Shown here one piece after another: positions 8,526 to 17,700 of a stretch of 64,000 bases of DNA (position 1 is its first letter; the number at the start of each line of letters is the position of its first letter). This DNA is from Bacteroidota bacterium. GTDB lineage: Bacteria; Bacteroidota; Bacteroidia; Chitinophagales; LD1. The notes below the pieces were generated by a model. It did no database searches and had not been told where the DNA came from. It saw only the letters and a program-made list of their open reading frames with translations. The stretch is from assembly GCA_018267385.1 (NCBI GenBank), contig JAFDYN010000005.1, forward strand, positions 1 through 64,000. Reading direction: 5' to 3'. Made by a program: the position numbers and the translations under genes.

Positions 8526-9236
8526 CTATTTCGCCACCAGATCGCAAAACCAGAAACCCATCTGTCCCTCGGGTTTGGCGTCATCTTTAGGCCTATCATA
8601 TTCTCTATAGACCACCTCTCCCACCTCAAAGGCCACCGGCGAGCGGAATATCGGACCATCGTATACGAAGGTGTGAAACTCCCCGTTCTCTCCACAGGGG
8701 TCTACAGTAGCAGGCAGGTCTTTGATAAAGTCACGGTCTATCACGCGGCCCGCAAAGGACCTGTCCAGCATCTCCGACTTGATGCAGACCAGGATGGTCT
8801 TGAAACCCAGATCAAGGAACTCAGTGAGCAGCTCCCGAGTATCGCGCCCCCAGATGGGGAAATGGACAGTGATACCATACGGTCTGAGCTGCTTCTCTCG
8901 GTAGGCACGCAGGTCCTCCAGGAAGATATCGCCAAAGACCGTATCTGTATAGCCCCGCTCACGCAGGCCGGAGACCGTGCGGCTCATGATGTCATTGTAC
9001 AGCGGCATAGTGAGCCCCTCGGGCACATCTATCGTCTCCAGCGGCAGTCCGATGAGCTGCGCCTGCTGCTCCAGCAGCTCACGGCGCACGCCATGCATAG
9101 AGATGCGCTCAAAAGATGCATTGACAGAAGTGATCAGCAGGTCAGGCGTGAGGCCCATTTGCTGTGCATGATAGAGTGTCAGTGCGCTGTCCTTGCCACC
9201 GCTCCAGTTGAAGTAGGTTTTGCCTTTAGTAGTCAT
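8526..9236 (-). CDS. Dph6-like ATP pyrophosphatase (adenine nucleotide alpha hydrolase)
   Basis: Protein of 236 residues in the diphthine-ammonia-ligase-like (ATP_bind_4) branch of PP-loop ATPases. The ATP-binding motif is FNWSGGKDSALTLYHA at residues 11-26. The family-typical block is YTDTVFGDIFLEDLRAYREK. Further down it has CGENGEFHTFVYDGP, characteristic of this branch. Bacteria lack diphthamide, so the true amidation substrate here is unknown. It is followed by a repeat spacer and the FAD oxidoreductase gene on the same strand (108 bases), which may be co-transcribed. Confidence 0.85.
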   Translation of the reverse strand: MTTKGKTYFNWSGGKDSALTLYHAQQMGLTPDLLITSVNASFERISMHGVRRELLEQQAQLIGLPLETIDVPEGLTMPLYNDIMSRTVSGLRERGYTDTVFGDIFLEDLRAYREKQLRPYGITVHFPIWGRDTRELLTEFLDLGFKTILVCIKSEMLDRSFAGRVIDRDFIKDLPATVDPCGENGEFHTFVYDGPIFRSPVAFEVGEVVYREYDRPKDDAKPEGQMGFWFCDLVAK

Positions 9237-9325
9237 AATAAGAGAACTAAGCTATGTATTCCCAGTCATAGCAAACTTGAAAATTTCTACGCTAGTTGTT
9301 ATCTTGTCGTATTCAACATGATACC

Positions 9326-9931
9326 ATGAAAACGATCCTATACCTCGCCTTTATCCAGCTTGCTCTCCTGCCATCCGGCAGAAACCTGAAACTGCAGTCA
9401 GAGCTGGTGCAAATGCGCGCAGCCGATCAGAAGATCCTCCTTGATCAAATGAAAGCCAATCAGCCCCAGGCACTACCTGATACCATGAAAAGAGAATATA
9501 GTACCAGACTCTGGCAGATATTCCGCACCTATGGCTATCCGGATTATGATCTTGTAGATACCGCGGGCGCTGATGCTTTCTATCTACTCGTACAGCATCA
9601 GAAGAATGATACAGTTTTGCAAAAAGCAGTACTAGGTGCTATGCGCGAGAAGGTAAAACAAGGAAAAGCCTCTCCGCAAAATATGGCTTATTTGACTGAC
9701 CGCATGTTATACGACACAGGTCATCTGCAAATTTATGGCACACAGTATACGCAAGACTCTATAGGTACGTATATACCTCTGCCACTAGCATATCCTGACC
9801 GCGTAGACTCGCTCCGCCACACTGTCGGATTATCGCCGATTGCAGAATACATTCAGATGATAAATTCGCTGACTATAGACTCAGCGGGCAATATTTACTA
9901 CGGTAAGAAAAAAACTACTGACCAAAAGTAA
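9326..9931 (+). CDS. DUF6624 family protein
   Basis: Protein of 201 residues from the ATG at 9326. The alternative start ten codons earlier adds nothing recognisable. A weak hydrophobic N-terminus (MKTILYLAFIQLALLPSG) may be a signal peptide. The body is helical. The segment AYLTDRMLYDTGHLQIYGTQY, followed by PLPLAYPDRVDSLRHTVGLSPIAEYI, is the typical conserved core of DUF6624 proteins. The family has no established function. It stands alone between convergent or divergent neighbours. Confidence 0.72.
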   Translation: MKTILYLAFIQLALLPSGRNLKLQSELVQMRAADQKILLDQMKANQPQALPDTMKREYSTRLWQIFRTYGYPDYDLVDTAGADAFYLLVQHQKNDTVLQKAVLGAMREKVKQGKASPQNMAYLTDRMLYDTGHLQIYGTQYTQDSIGTYIPLPLAYPDRVDSLRHTVGLSPIAEYIQMINSLTIDSAGNIYYGKKKTTDQK

Positions 9932-9962
9932 TGTCTCTTGCATAGCGATGAAACGGCTAAAA

Positions 9963-10787
9963 TCATCTCAGTGACCCGCTGCTATGAGAGGTAGGATGCC
10001 GCTGATAGTTGTTCTTATGCAGCGCCAGCCGCTTCCAGTCGCCATAGGCAAAGATGAAGCCGGCATTGAAGAAGAACTCCGGCGCAGCAGGTGTGAGGCC
10101 AGCCCCCATAGAGAGGTCTAGTTGAAGGTGTTTGGTAAGCTGCCTGTTCACACCTACGTCCAGGCGCATATCTGTCTGGCCGCCACTCTCGGGCTGCAGC
10201 AGGTAGGCATCTGCATAGACCGAGCTGAGCGGGGTGAAATCATATTCCATATTCAGCGCCGTCAGGTAGCCCCGCTGGAAGTTGTCGGCATCCCACTGCA
10301 TACCGAGGTCATACTCGAAGCTCAGGTGCTGCGTGATATTCTGCTCCGCAGAAAAGAGCAGCAGCGGTGCCCAATAGGTCTGCCGCATAGACTCGCTGGC
10401 CGCATGAGGCACGGTGACACTGGCTGTAAAGGCCACTGCAGGGCGGAACTTGTTAGGCTTGCAGAGTTGTAGCTTCAGTCCGGGTTGCAAGGGTGCGAGA
10501 CCTGTCTGTGCGGTCCAGTGAGCACGGTCATTCACGGAGTTGACCTGCACATTTACCCGCAGCTCCAGCACATCTATGAGGCCATAGCGGATCAGCATAT
10601 TAGGATAGGAGGTGGTCAGCAGCCCGTTATTGGCCTGAAAGCCGAGATAGGTCTCGATCTGTAAAGTATTATGCGCGCTGAAAAAGTTGAAGGAATGACG
10701 TATCCTGTTGGTCCTGCCAAACCGGGCAGAAGCAGTCAAAGCGCTACACAGGAAAAATAGGCAGAGCACCTGCCGTACGCATTTCAT
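9963..10787 (-). CDS. Outer-membrane channel/transporter-like protein (PF13557-type)
   Basis: Predicted outer-membrane beta-barrel of 274 residues. The start at 10787 gives a good signal peptide (MKCVRQVLCLFFLCSALTASA). The body alternates hydrophobic strands, including NTLQIETYLGFQANNG, YGLIDVLELRVNVQVNS and LDLSMGAGLTPAAPEFFFNAGF. This is the pattern of the MetA-pathway/transporter beta-barrel family. Substrate and role are unknown. The 86-base spacer to the E1 gene upstream on the same strand allows read-through. Confidence 0.72.
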   Translation of the reverse strand: MKCVRQVLCLFFLCSALTASARFGRTNRIRHSFNFFSAHNTLQIETYLGFQANNGLLTTSYPNMLIRYGLIDVLELRVNVQVNSVNDRAHWTAQTGLAPLQPGLKLQLCKPNKFRPAVAFTASVTVPHAASESMRQTYWAPLLLFSAEQNITQHLSFEYDLGMQWDADNFQRGYLTALNMEYDFTPLSSVYADAYLLQPESGGQTDMRLDVGVNRQLTKHLQLDLSMGAGLTPAAPEFFFNAGFIFAYGDWKRLALHKNNYQRHPTSHSSGSLR

Positions 10788-10873
10788 GAGGAAGATTAAA
10801 TGATTAAAGCAGAACCTTTCCCTCCTTTCGCGCGATGATATCGCGTGACCGCTGGTTTGGCTTTTGCAACGCC

Positions 10874-12940
10874 TCACTCACTCAGCAGCTCGTCCATCGC
10901 CTCTGCCACCATATCAGCATTAGGCAGCAGGGCGCGCTCGAGGTTTTCATTGAGCGGGATAGCTGGTACATTCTTTGAGCCGATGATACGCACGGGGGCA
11001 TCGAGATGACGGAAGTACTGCGAGGCGATGCGCCCCGCCAGCGCTTCAGCAAAGGAATGTGTCACCGTCTCCTCCGTGAGCACTATCACTTTACCATGCT
11101 TGCGCACAGCAGCTTCGATGGCCTCTTCGTCCAGTGGGTTCAATGTGCGAAGATCGATGATCTCTATCTGGCCTTCGTGTTGCTTCGCTGCATTCATAGC
11201 CCAGTGCACACCCATGCCGTAGGTGATCACAGCCATTGACTCACCATTGGCAGTCTTGTCCTCATCGGCAGCCAGCGCGATACGGGCCTTGCCCAGCGGT
11301 ATGATATAGTCCTCATCAGGCTCTACAGTCTTCGCCGCATCGGTGCCTTTCACTTTACTCCAGTATAGCCCCTTATGTTCAAATAGCACCACCGGATTAG
11401 GATCATAGTAGGAAGCCTTCAGCAAGCCTTTCATATCAGCAGCATTGGACGGATAGACCACCTTCACCCCCTTGAGCTGGAGCACCACGCTCTCCACACT
11501 ACTGGAGTGATACGGCCCGCCACTACCATAGGCACCTATCGGAACACGCAGCAGCATCTGCACGGGCCATTTGCCGGCACTGAGGTAGCACGAGCGCGAC
11601 ACCTCTGTGAAGAGCTGATTGATACCCGGGAATATATAGTCCGCAAACTGCACCTCTACGATCGGCTTGCAGCCGGCGGCGCTCATACCTGTAGTACTGC
11701 CTACGATGTAGGCCTCCATGATCGGTGTATTGAAGACGCGCTGATCGCCGTATTTCTTAGCCAGCAGTGCCGCTTCGCGGAAAACACCGCCCAGCTCACC
11801 ACCCACATCCTGCCCATACAACAGCGCCTCGGGGTGTTTACGGAGTATTTCATCTACAGCATGCAAAGCTGCATCTACCATCACCACTGTCTGCCCACCT
11901 ACGGGCTGACGCTCACCACGCTCCTCCGTGACAGGCGTCTCTGCAAAGATATGGTCCATCAGGTCCTCAGCCGTAGGGTCCGGCTCCGCCACCGCTCTCT
12001 CAAACTCGGCAGCGACGTAGGTCTTTATCTCAGCCTCTATCGCACCTATGTCTTCATTGCCGGCTATACGATTATCCTTGATCTGCTGCCGCAGTACCGG
12101 ATACGGGTCGCGTGCAGCATCGCTCTCCAGGTTCTCCTTTGGCCGGTACCATTCCTTGCGTACGCCGGAGGTGTGGTGATTGAGGAGCGGCACCTTGACA
12201 TGCACGAGGTAGGGCTTGCGGTCTTTGCGTACCAGCGATATCACCTTGTCCATCGTATCATAGCACTCGTTGAAGTCCGTACCATTGATGGAGATCACGC
12301 GCAGTCCTTTGAAGCCCTTGGCATACTCATCGGCATCCATACGGCGTATCTCAGAGGAGTGCGCAGAGATGTCCCACTCATTGTCCTGTACCAGGTAGAT
12401 GATAGGGTACTCATGCAGCGCCGCCATCTGCAGGGCCTCAGCCACCTCGCCCTCTGTCACAGACGCATCGCCGAGCGAGCAGAGCACGATAGGCTCCTCC
12501 CCTCTTTTATGCGTGACGATGTTACGGTCTTCCTTGTATTGCAATCCCTGCGCAGTGCCGGTAGCTGGTATGGCCTGCATACCTGTGGCGGAGGACTGAT
12601 GCGGTATCTTAGGCAGGTCTTCGCGATTGCTGCTGGGGTGCGAGTAGTAGGTACGGCCCGCAGAGAAGTAGTCAGTCTTTTTGGCCAGCAGCTGCAGCAT
12701 CAGCTCAGACGGCGTGAAGCCCATGCCGAGCAGCATCGCATCATCCCGATAGTAAGGGAAAGCGAAGTCCTGCGCCCGCAGCAGGAATCCCGCAGCGAGC
12801 TGTATCGCTTCGTGCCCCCGTGAGGTGGCGTGTACATATTTCGCACAGATGTCCTTGCGCTCCTCATATAGCTCCGCCATACTCTTGGCAGTAGCCATCA
12901 GGCGAAAGGCCTTCAGCAGTATCTCATTGGATGGTCTCAC
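10874..12940 (-). CDS. Fused alpha-beta 2-oxoacid dehydrogenase E1 (branched-chain type)
   Basis: Thiamine-diphosphate enzyme of 688 residues that decarboxylates 2-oxoacids (most likely branched-chain ones) and passes the acyl group to a lipoyl E2. Residues 1-320 form the alpha half. It has GHEAIQLAAG, the GTAQGLQY region and the ThDP motif starting GDASVTEGEVAEAL and ending DNEWDIS, with HHTSG near phosphorylation loop 2. Residues 350-688 form the beta half, with PIMEAYIVGSTTGMSAAG and VEVQFADYIFPGINQLF, then YGSGGPYHSSSVES. A single-chain alpha-beta arrangement is common in Bacteroidota, where other bacteria use two genes. E2 and E3 genes are not in the window. Confidence 0.92.
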   Translation of the reverse strand: MRPSNEILLKAFRLMATAKSMAELYEERKDICAKYVHATSRGHEAIQLAAGFLLRAQDFAFPYYRDDAMLLGMGFTPSELMLQLLAKKTDYFSAGRTYYSHPSSNREDLPKIPHQSSATGMQAIPATGTAQGLQYKEDRNIVTHKRGEEPIVLCSLGDASVTEGEVAEALQMAALHEYPIIYLVQDNEWDISAHSSEIRRMDADEYAKGFKGLRVISINGTDFNECYDTMDKVISLVRKDRKPYLVHVKVPLLNHHTSGVRKEWYRPKENLESDAARDPYPVLRQQIKDNRIAGNEDIGAIEAEIKTYVAAEFERAVAEPDPTAEDLMDHIFAETPVTEERGERQPVGGQTVVMVDAALHAVDEILRKHPEALLYGQDVGGELGGVFREAALLAKKYGDQRVFNTPIMEAYIVGSTTGMSAAGCKPIVEVQFADYIFPGINQLFTEVSRSCYLSAGKWPVQMLLRVPIGAYGSGGPYHSSSVESVVLQLKGVKVVYPSNAADMKGLLKASYYDPNPVVLFEHKGLYWSKVKGTDAAKTVEPDEDYIIPLGKARIALAADEDKTANGESMAVITYGMGVHWAMNAAKQHEGQIEIIDLRTLNPLDEEAIEAAVRKHGKVIVLTEETVTHSFAEALAGRIASQYFRHLDAPVRIIGSKNVPAIPLNENLERALLPNADMVAEAMDELLSE

Positions 12941-13061
12941 ACTGTATACTTATGGCACAAAGAAGCAAACTTTTTTGACGTAAACTAAATCTGCAGCCCA
13001 TGCATAACCCACTACTTTTTCGCGGTTGTTTTATAGCACTTTACACAGACACTGAGACAAA

Positions 13062-13086
13062 AAAGCCGCTACGGCTGTAGCGGCTT
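13062..13086 (-). terminator. Terminator of the PorP/SprF-OmpA gene
   Basis: A stem of AGCCGCTAC with GTAGCGGCT, read on the minus strand, is followed by TTTTTTG. It sits 24 bases after the stop at 13110 and ends the adhesin-SprF transcript. Confidence 0.85.
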
Positions 13087-13109
13087 TCAGAGTCTATGGA
13101 TCGGGTCGG

Positions 13110-14675
13110 TTATTTCTTGAGGATGTCTATCTCCACGCGCCTGTTGAGTGCGCGGCCTTCTTCGGTATTATTGTCCGCTATCGGAGCACGCTTGCCGTAG
13201 CCCTTAGCCTCTACACGGCTCGGATCTACGCCCTTCTTGATCAGGTAGTCTGCTACGTGACGGGCGCGGCGCTCAGACAGCCACATATTGTAAGCGTCAG
13301 ATGCTATGAAGTCTGTGTGGCCGAGTACGCGCACCTTCATCTCCGGCGATGCCTTGAGCATGGCAGCCAGTTTGTCCAACTGTACATACGACTCCTGCTT
13401 GACATAGCTGCTATTGGTCTCAAAGTACACCTTGTCCAGCTTGATGATATCACCAGCCTTGATCCTGGCCTTCTCCTCCTCACTGAGATCAGAGAAGCTG
13501 CTAGGTTTAATATTGGCGATACGCTTGCGGTAGTCGTCCATCTCGCCTTCCAGCGAGTCTACCTTCACCTCCAGCTTCTGTATCTTCTGCTCTTGCTGTT
13601 GGTTTACTTGTTTCACTTCTTCTACCTGTTTGGCCAGTGTATCGTTAGCCTGCTGCAGGCTGTCCAGGCGCGCCTGTATCACAGTGTCTGTCTTGGCTAC
13701 TTCTTCTACCTTCTTCTCCACCTTGTCCAGGCGCTTCTCGTTCTTCTCAGCCTTCTTGATCCATTTGTCAAAGTTGATACCGAGGATCACCTCATGCGTA
13801 CCCTGCGTATTGCCATAGGTCACAGAGTTCTTGGCCATAGCCAGCGGATACTCATATGTATAGCCGAGTGTCACGCACTGTGCGATACGCACCGCACCTG
13901 TGAAGCTCATGCCATAGTCCTGACGGTAGCCTACACCGAGATAGAGGAACCGCTTATAGTTGGCCATTACATTGCCCTCCAGCTGGTATAGCTTTGACAC
14001 GCTACCCTTGCGGAACATGACAGACGGCTCGAGGTTCCACTTTTCATTCTTGAAGCTGAACTCGTAGCTGATCTGGGCCATATAGTGACGCAGCGCTTCA
14101 AAACTTCCGCTCTTGGTTTGCTCTGACAGTACCACATTGGTCTGTACTACGTGTGGCACAGAGAAGCCGATCGTGAGCTTCTTCTTCCACTGGTAGGCTA
14201 TACCCACATTCATGTCAAAGCCGATACCTGAGCGTGTATTGGTCAGCAGGTTGATATCATTAGGGTCATTAGCCACGGCGTTGTTATAGTCCACGTGGGT
14301 ATTGAGTATACCACCTGAGAGGCCTATAGAGAGGCTATGATTCTTTGCCAGCTTGATCTTCTGTGCGTAGTATACCTGGGCACTCACATTGCTGATGATG
14401 CTCGTGACATCATTATAGACATTGAAGCCTATGTTGCTCTGCTCCTTCCACAGACTCACCTCGCCCATGCCGCCCATAGTGAGCGGATGGCCCGGCAGCC
14501 CTGTCCACTGGTCGCGAAAGTACCCGTAGGCATTTGTACTGCCATTGTAGCCTGTCAGCGCAGGATTATTGAGCATGCGCATGAAGTAGGTGCTGCTGCT
14601 CAGTGGTATCTGCTGCGCCATCACTGATGAGGCCGCCATACATGCTACAAGGGCTGCTATGAGTTTATTCTTCAT
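13110..14675 (-). CDS. PorP/SprF-family T9SS membrane protein fused to OmpA domain
   Basis: Protein of 521 residues in three parts. Residues 1-310 are a PorP/SprF beta-barrel with signal peptide (MKNKLIAALVACMAASSVMAQ) and the family start YFMRMLNNPALTGYNG; PorP/SprF proteins take part in secretion or attachment of T9SS cargo with type B tails. Residues 310-395 are a charged coiled coil (KAEKNEKRLDKVEKKVEEV and onward). Residues 405-521 are an OmpA-like peptidoglycan-binding domain (VRVLGHTDFIASD.YNMWLSERRA..V, YGKRAPI, NRRVEI). The gene starts 39 bases after the 2478-residue adhesin stop, so the pair forms an operon. This supports a dedicated cargo-partner relation, with the coiled coil spanning from barrel to cell wall. 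Confidence 0.93.
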   Translation of the reverse strand: MKNKLIAALVACMAASSVMAQQIPLSSSTYFMRMLNNPALTGYNGSTNAYGYFRDQWTGLPGHPLTMGGMGEVSLWKEQSNIGFNVYNDVTSIISNVSAQVYYAQKIKLAKNHSLSIGLSGGILNTHVDYNNAVANDPNDINLLTNTRSGIGFDMNVGIAYQWKKKLTIGFSVPHVVQTNVVLSEQTKSGSFEALRHYMAQISYEFSFKNEKWNLEPSVMFRKGSVSKLYQLEGNVMANYKRFLYLGVGYRQDYGMSFTGAVRIAQCVTLGYTYEYPLAMAKNSVTYGNTQGTHEVILGINFDKWIKKAEKNEKRLDKVEKKVEEVAKTDTVIQARLDSLQQANDTLAKQVEEVKQVNQQQEQKIQKLEVKVDSLEGEMDDYRKRIANIKPSSFSDLSEEEKARIKAGDIIKLDKVYFETNSSYVKQESYVQLDKLAAMLKASPEMKVRVLGHTDFIASDAYNMWLSERRARHVADYLIKKGVDPSRVEAKGYGKRAPIADNNTEEGRALNRRVEIDILKK

Positions 14676-14714
14676 AAAAGATATTTATACTGTTTATGAT
14701 TCCTTTTGCTTCGA

Positions 14715-17700
14715 TTATTTATGAGTGCTGAGTATATTGATAGGTCCTTTGTATTCGGTATTCTGGGCCGGTACTTTCAGTACATAGTAATATGTACCGT
14801 CAGGCAGCTTTTCGCCACCGCCCATGTACGTACCATTCCAGTCATTAGCATATGGGGTAGCCTCATATACCTTCTCGCCCCACCTGTTGAAGATCACGAT
14901 GTTTGATCCCGTCAGGTCTATCTTAGGATTCAGCACCCAGATATCGTTCTGGCCATCGCCGTTTGGCGTGAGTATGTTTGGCAGCTGGATATTCTGTGGC
15001 AGGCGTACATTGACAGTGACAGTCGCAGTATCCCAGCATCCATTCACGTCAGTCACACGGAGGGTGAACAGTGTCGTATCAGGCCCATTGAACTTAGGAT
15101 TAGGTACATTGTTGAAATCGAGGAATGTACCAGGGGTCCAGCTGTAGGTATAGTTGCCCACGCCGCCGGTAGCGCTGCCATGCAGCTGTGCTACCTGGCC
15201 GAGGTCTATGGTAGTATCCATACCTGCATATGCCACCGGACGCTCATTGATATCTATGATGATAAAGTCACTCGTATCACTAGAGCAGGCGTTGCTTCCT
15301 ACTACTGTCACCTGATCATGGTTTTGCAGAGAGGTAGTAGTAAACGTGTTGGTATCAGTGATAGCGGTCACAGCTACACCATTCACAAAGAACTGGTACT
15401 GCTGGGCGCCGTTGGCTATGAAAGTCACAGAGTCCAGCGCGCAGGCGGTGTAGTTCACATTGGTAGTATGCAGTGATACTGATACAGCATTGGTCACTGT
15501 GATAGGCGCTGTGCCGGTATCAGAGCAGCCATGTGAGTCTGTATAGATGTACGTGATGGTGCTATTGCCCGGGCCGGCCAGTGATGGATAGAAGTACTGG
15601 CCACTCACACCCGGACCGGTATAGCTTCCACCGAATGGGTTGAAGTAGTTATCCAGGTTGACCGCCTGAGAGTTGTTGCACACTACAGGCAGTGTGGTAT
15701 TAGTGATGTTAGGCTGAGGATATACTGTGATGGTGGTCACTGCGGAGTCAGTACAGCCGCTGCCGTTAGTATACACATATGCCACGCGCTGAGGGCCGGC
15801 GCCGAGCGCTCCCGGATCAAAAGTATTGGTCACCACATTATTCACATAGTAGGAACCTCCCGATGGCGAGCCACCCGTGAGCGGATAGGCCGATACGGTG
15901 CTACATACGAAGAGATTTGTATTGAGAGTGACTACCGTGTGTACCCTGTTTGTGATGATAGCATAAGCCGTGTCCGTACAGCCGGATCCATTGCTCACTA
16001 CCAGCTGGTAGGTACCTGCCGGTACGGCACTGGAGTCTGCTACGCCGGTCCAGTGGTACGATGCGTAGCCACTATTAGGATAGAGGGTGGTCAGGTCATA
16101 GGTGCTGCCCACACAGACGCTATCTGTCTTATTGCCACCGAGGTTAGGCCTCTGCCGAGTCAGGATGGTGACAGTCACGGTATCAGTACATCCGCTTGCA
16201 TTGCTCACCACCAGTGTATATACACCCGGGCCTACTGCAGTATCTGTAAATGTACCAGACCATGCGTAGCTGCTATACCCCCTGCCTGACGGGAACAGGT
16301 TTTCGAGATTGTAAGTATATCCCTGACATATGCTGTCTGTCACATCAGGTCCCAGGTCAGGCTTCAGGCGGTATGCTATAGTCACTATGGCAGTATCACT
16401 GCAGCCATTGGCATTGGTACCTATCACTGTGTATGTGCCGCTATCTACCGAAGCCGGAGTAGGTGTATTAAAAGTCAAGGTCACACCAGTACCCTGATAG
16501 TAGCTGTAGAGATCAGCCTTGCTGCCCGGACAGATGCTATCTGAGATGTCCGCTCCGAGGTTAGGCTTGCTGAAAAGGGTCACATGGATATCATCCGTAG
16601 CTGTACAACCTGTCGGGCTAGTGACCGTCACAGCGTAAGTACCTGTAGTAGACACAGTCAGTGTATTGCCGGTAGAGCCACCAGGAGACCAGAGGTATGT
16701 ATTAGTCAGATCGCCTGCTGTCAGAGTCAGCGTACCACCGCAGAGGGTCGTGTCTGGCCCGAGGTCTACTACAGGATTGCCATTGATGGTCACGTGTACA
16801 GTATCTGTACCGCCGCAGCGGCTGGCTGTATCTGTCACTATGACGCTATAGTCACCTGTGACAGTCGCCACGATCTGCTGTGTGGTAGCACCTGTAGACC
16901 AGAGGTATGCTGCTCCTGGATTGCCGGCATCGAGCGTCACGCCCACATTACAGTTGGTCTGGTCTGGGCCCAGGTTTACCACCGGTGCAGGACGGATATA
17001 TACTGTCTTGCTGGCGCTGTCTATACAGCCGAACGGAGAGGTGACTGTCACTGTATATACACCGCTGGTGCTCACAGTATCTATCTGTGTAGTAGGCCCG
17101 TCTGACCATGCGTAGGTAGAGCCTGCATTGCCGGCATCTATCTGCACACTGCCGCCGCATGTAGCCACAGGACCGCCGAGCAGGATGAGTGGTGTAGGAT
17201 GTACATTGATAAAGAATGTATCAGATGTACCTGTGCAGGTCACACCGTTATTCGTATAAGATGGTGTGACGATCACTGTATCTATCACATCTGAGGTAGT
17301 ATTGTTGACTGCCGTGAAGGATGGCAGATCGCCTGTACCGCTCGTAGCCAGGCCGATAGATGGATCGCTGCTGGTCCAGTCATATACTGTGCCTGATACT
17401 GGGCCTGTGAATGCTACCGAAGGAGCGACCGCACCATTACATACATCCACATCGGCTGACGGGTTCACTACAGGAGTAGGATTGACAGTGATGTAGAAAG
17501 TATCTGGTGTACCGCTGCAGGTCACGCTGTTATTAGTATAAGAAGGCGTCACGATGATCATGTCGGTCACAGGCACTGTACCTGTATTGGTAGCCGTGAA
17601 AGAAGCGATATCACCATTGCCGCTGGTAGCCAGGCCTATCGTGCCGTCAGAGCCGGTCCAGTCATAAGAGGTACCTGCTACTGCACCCGTGAAGCTAACT

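Noticed and set aside
11507..12823. 438-codon plus-strand frame
   Set aside because: It lies wholly opposite the fused E1 gene, whose domains are complete; the composition is that of an antisense frame.
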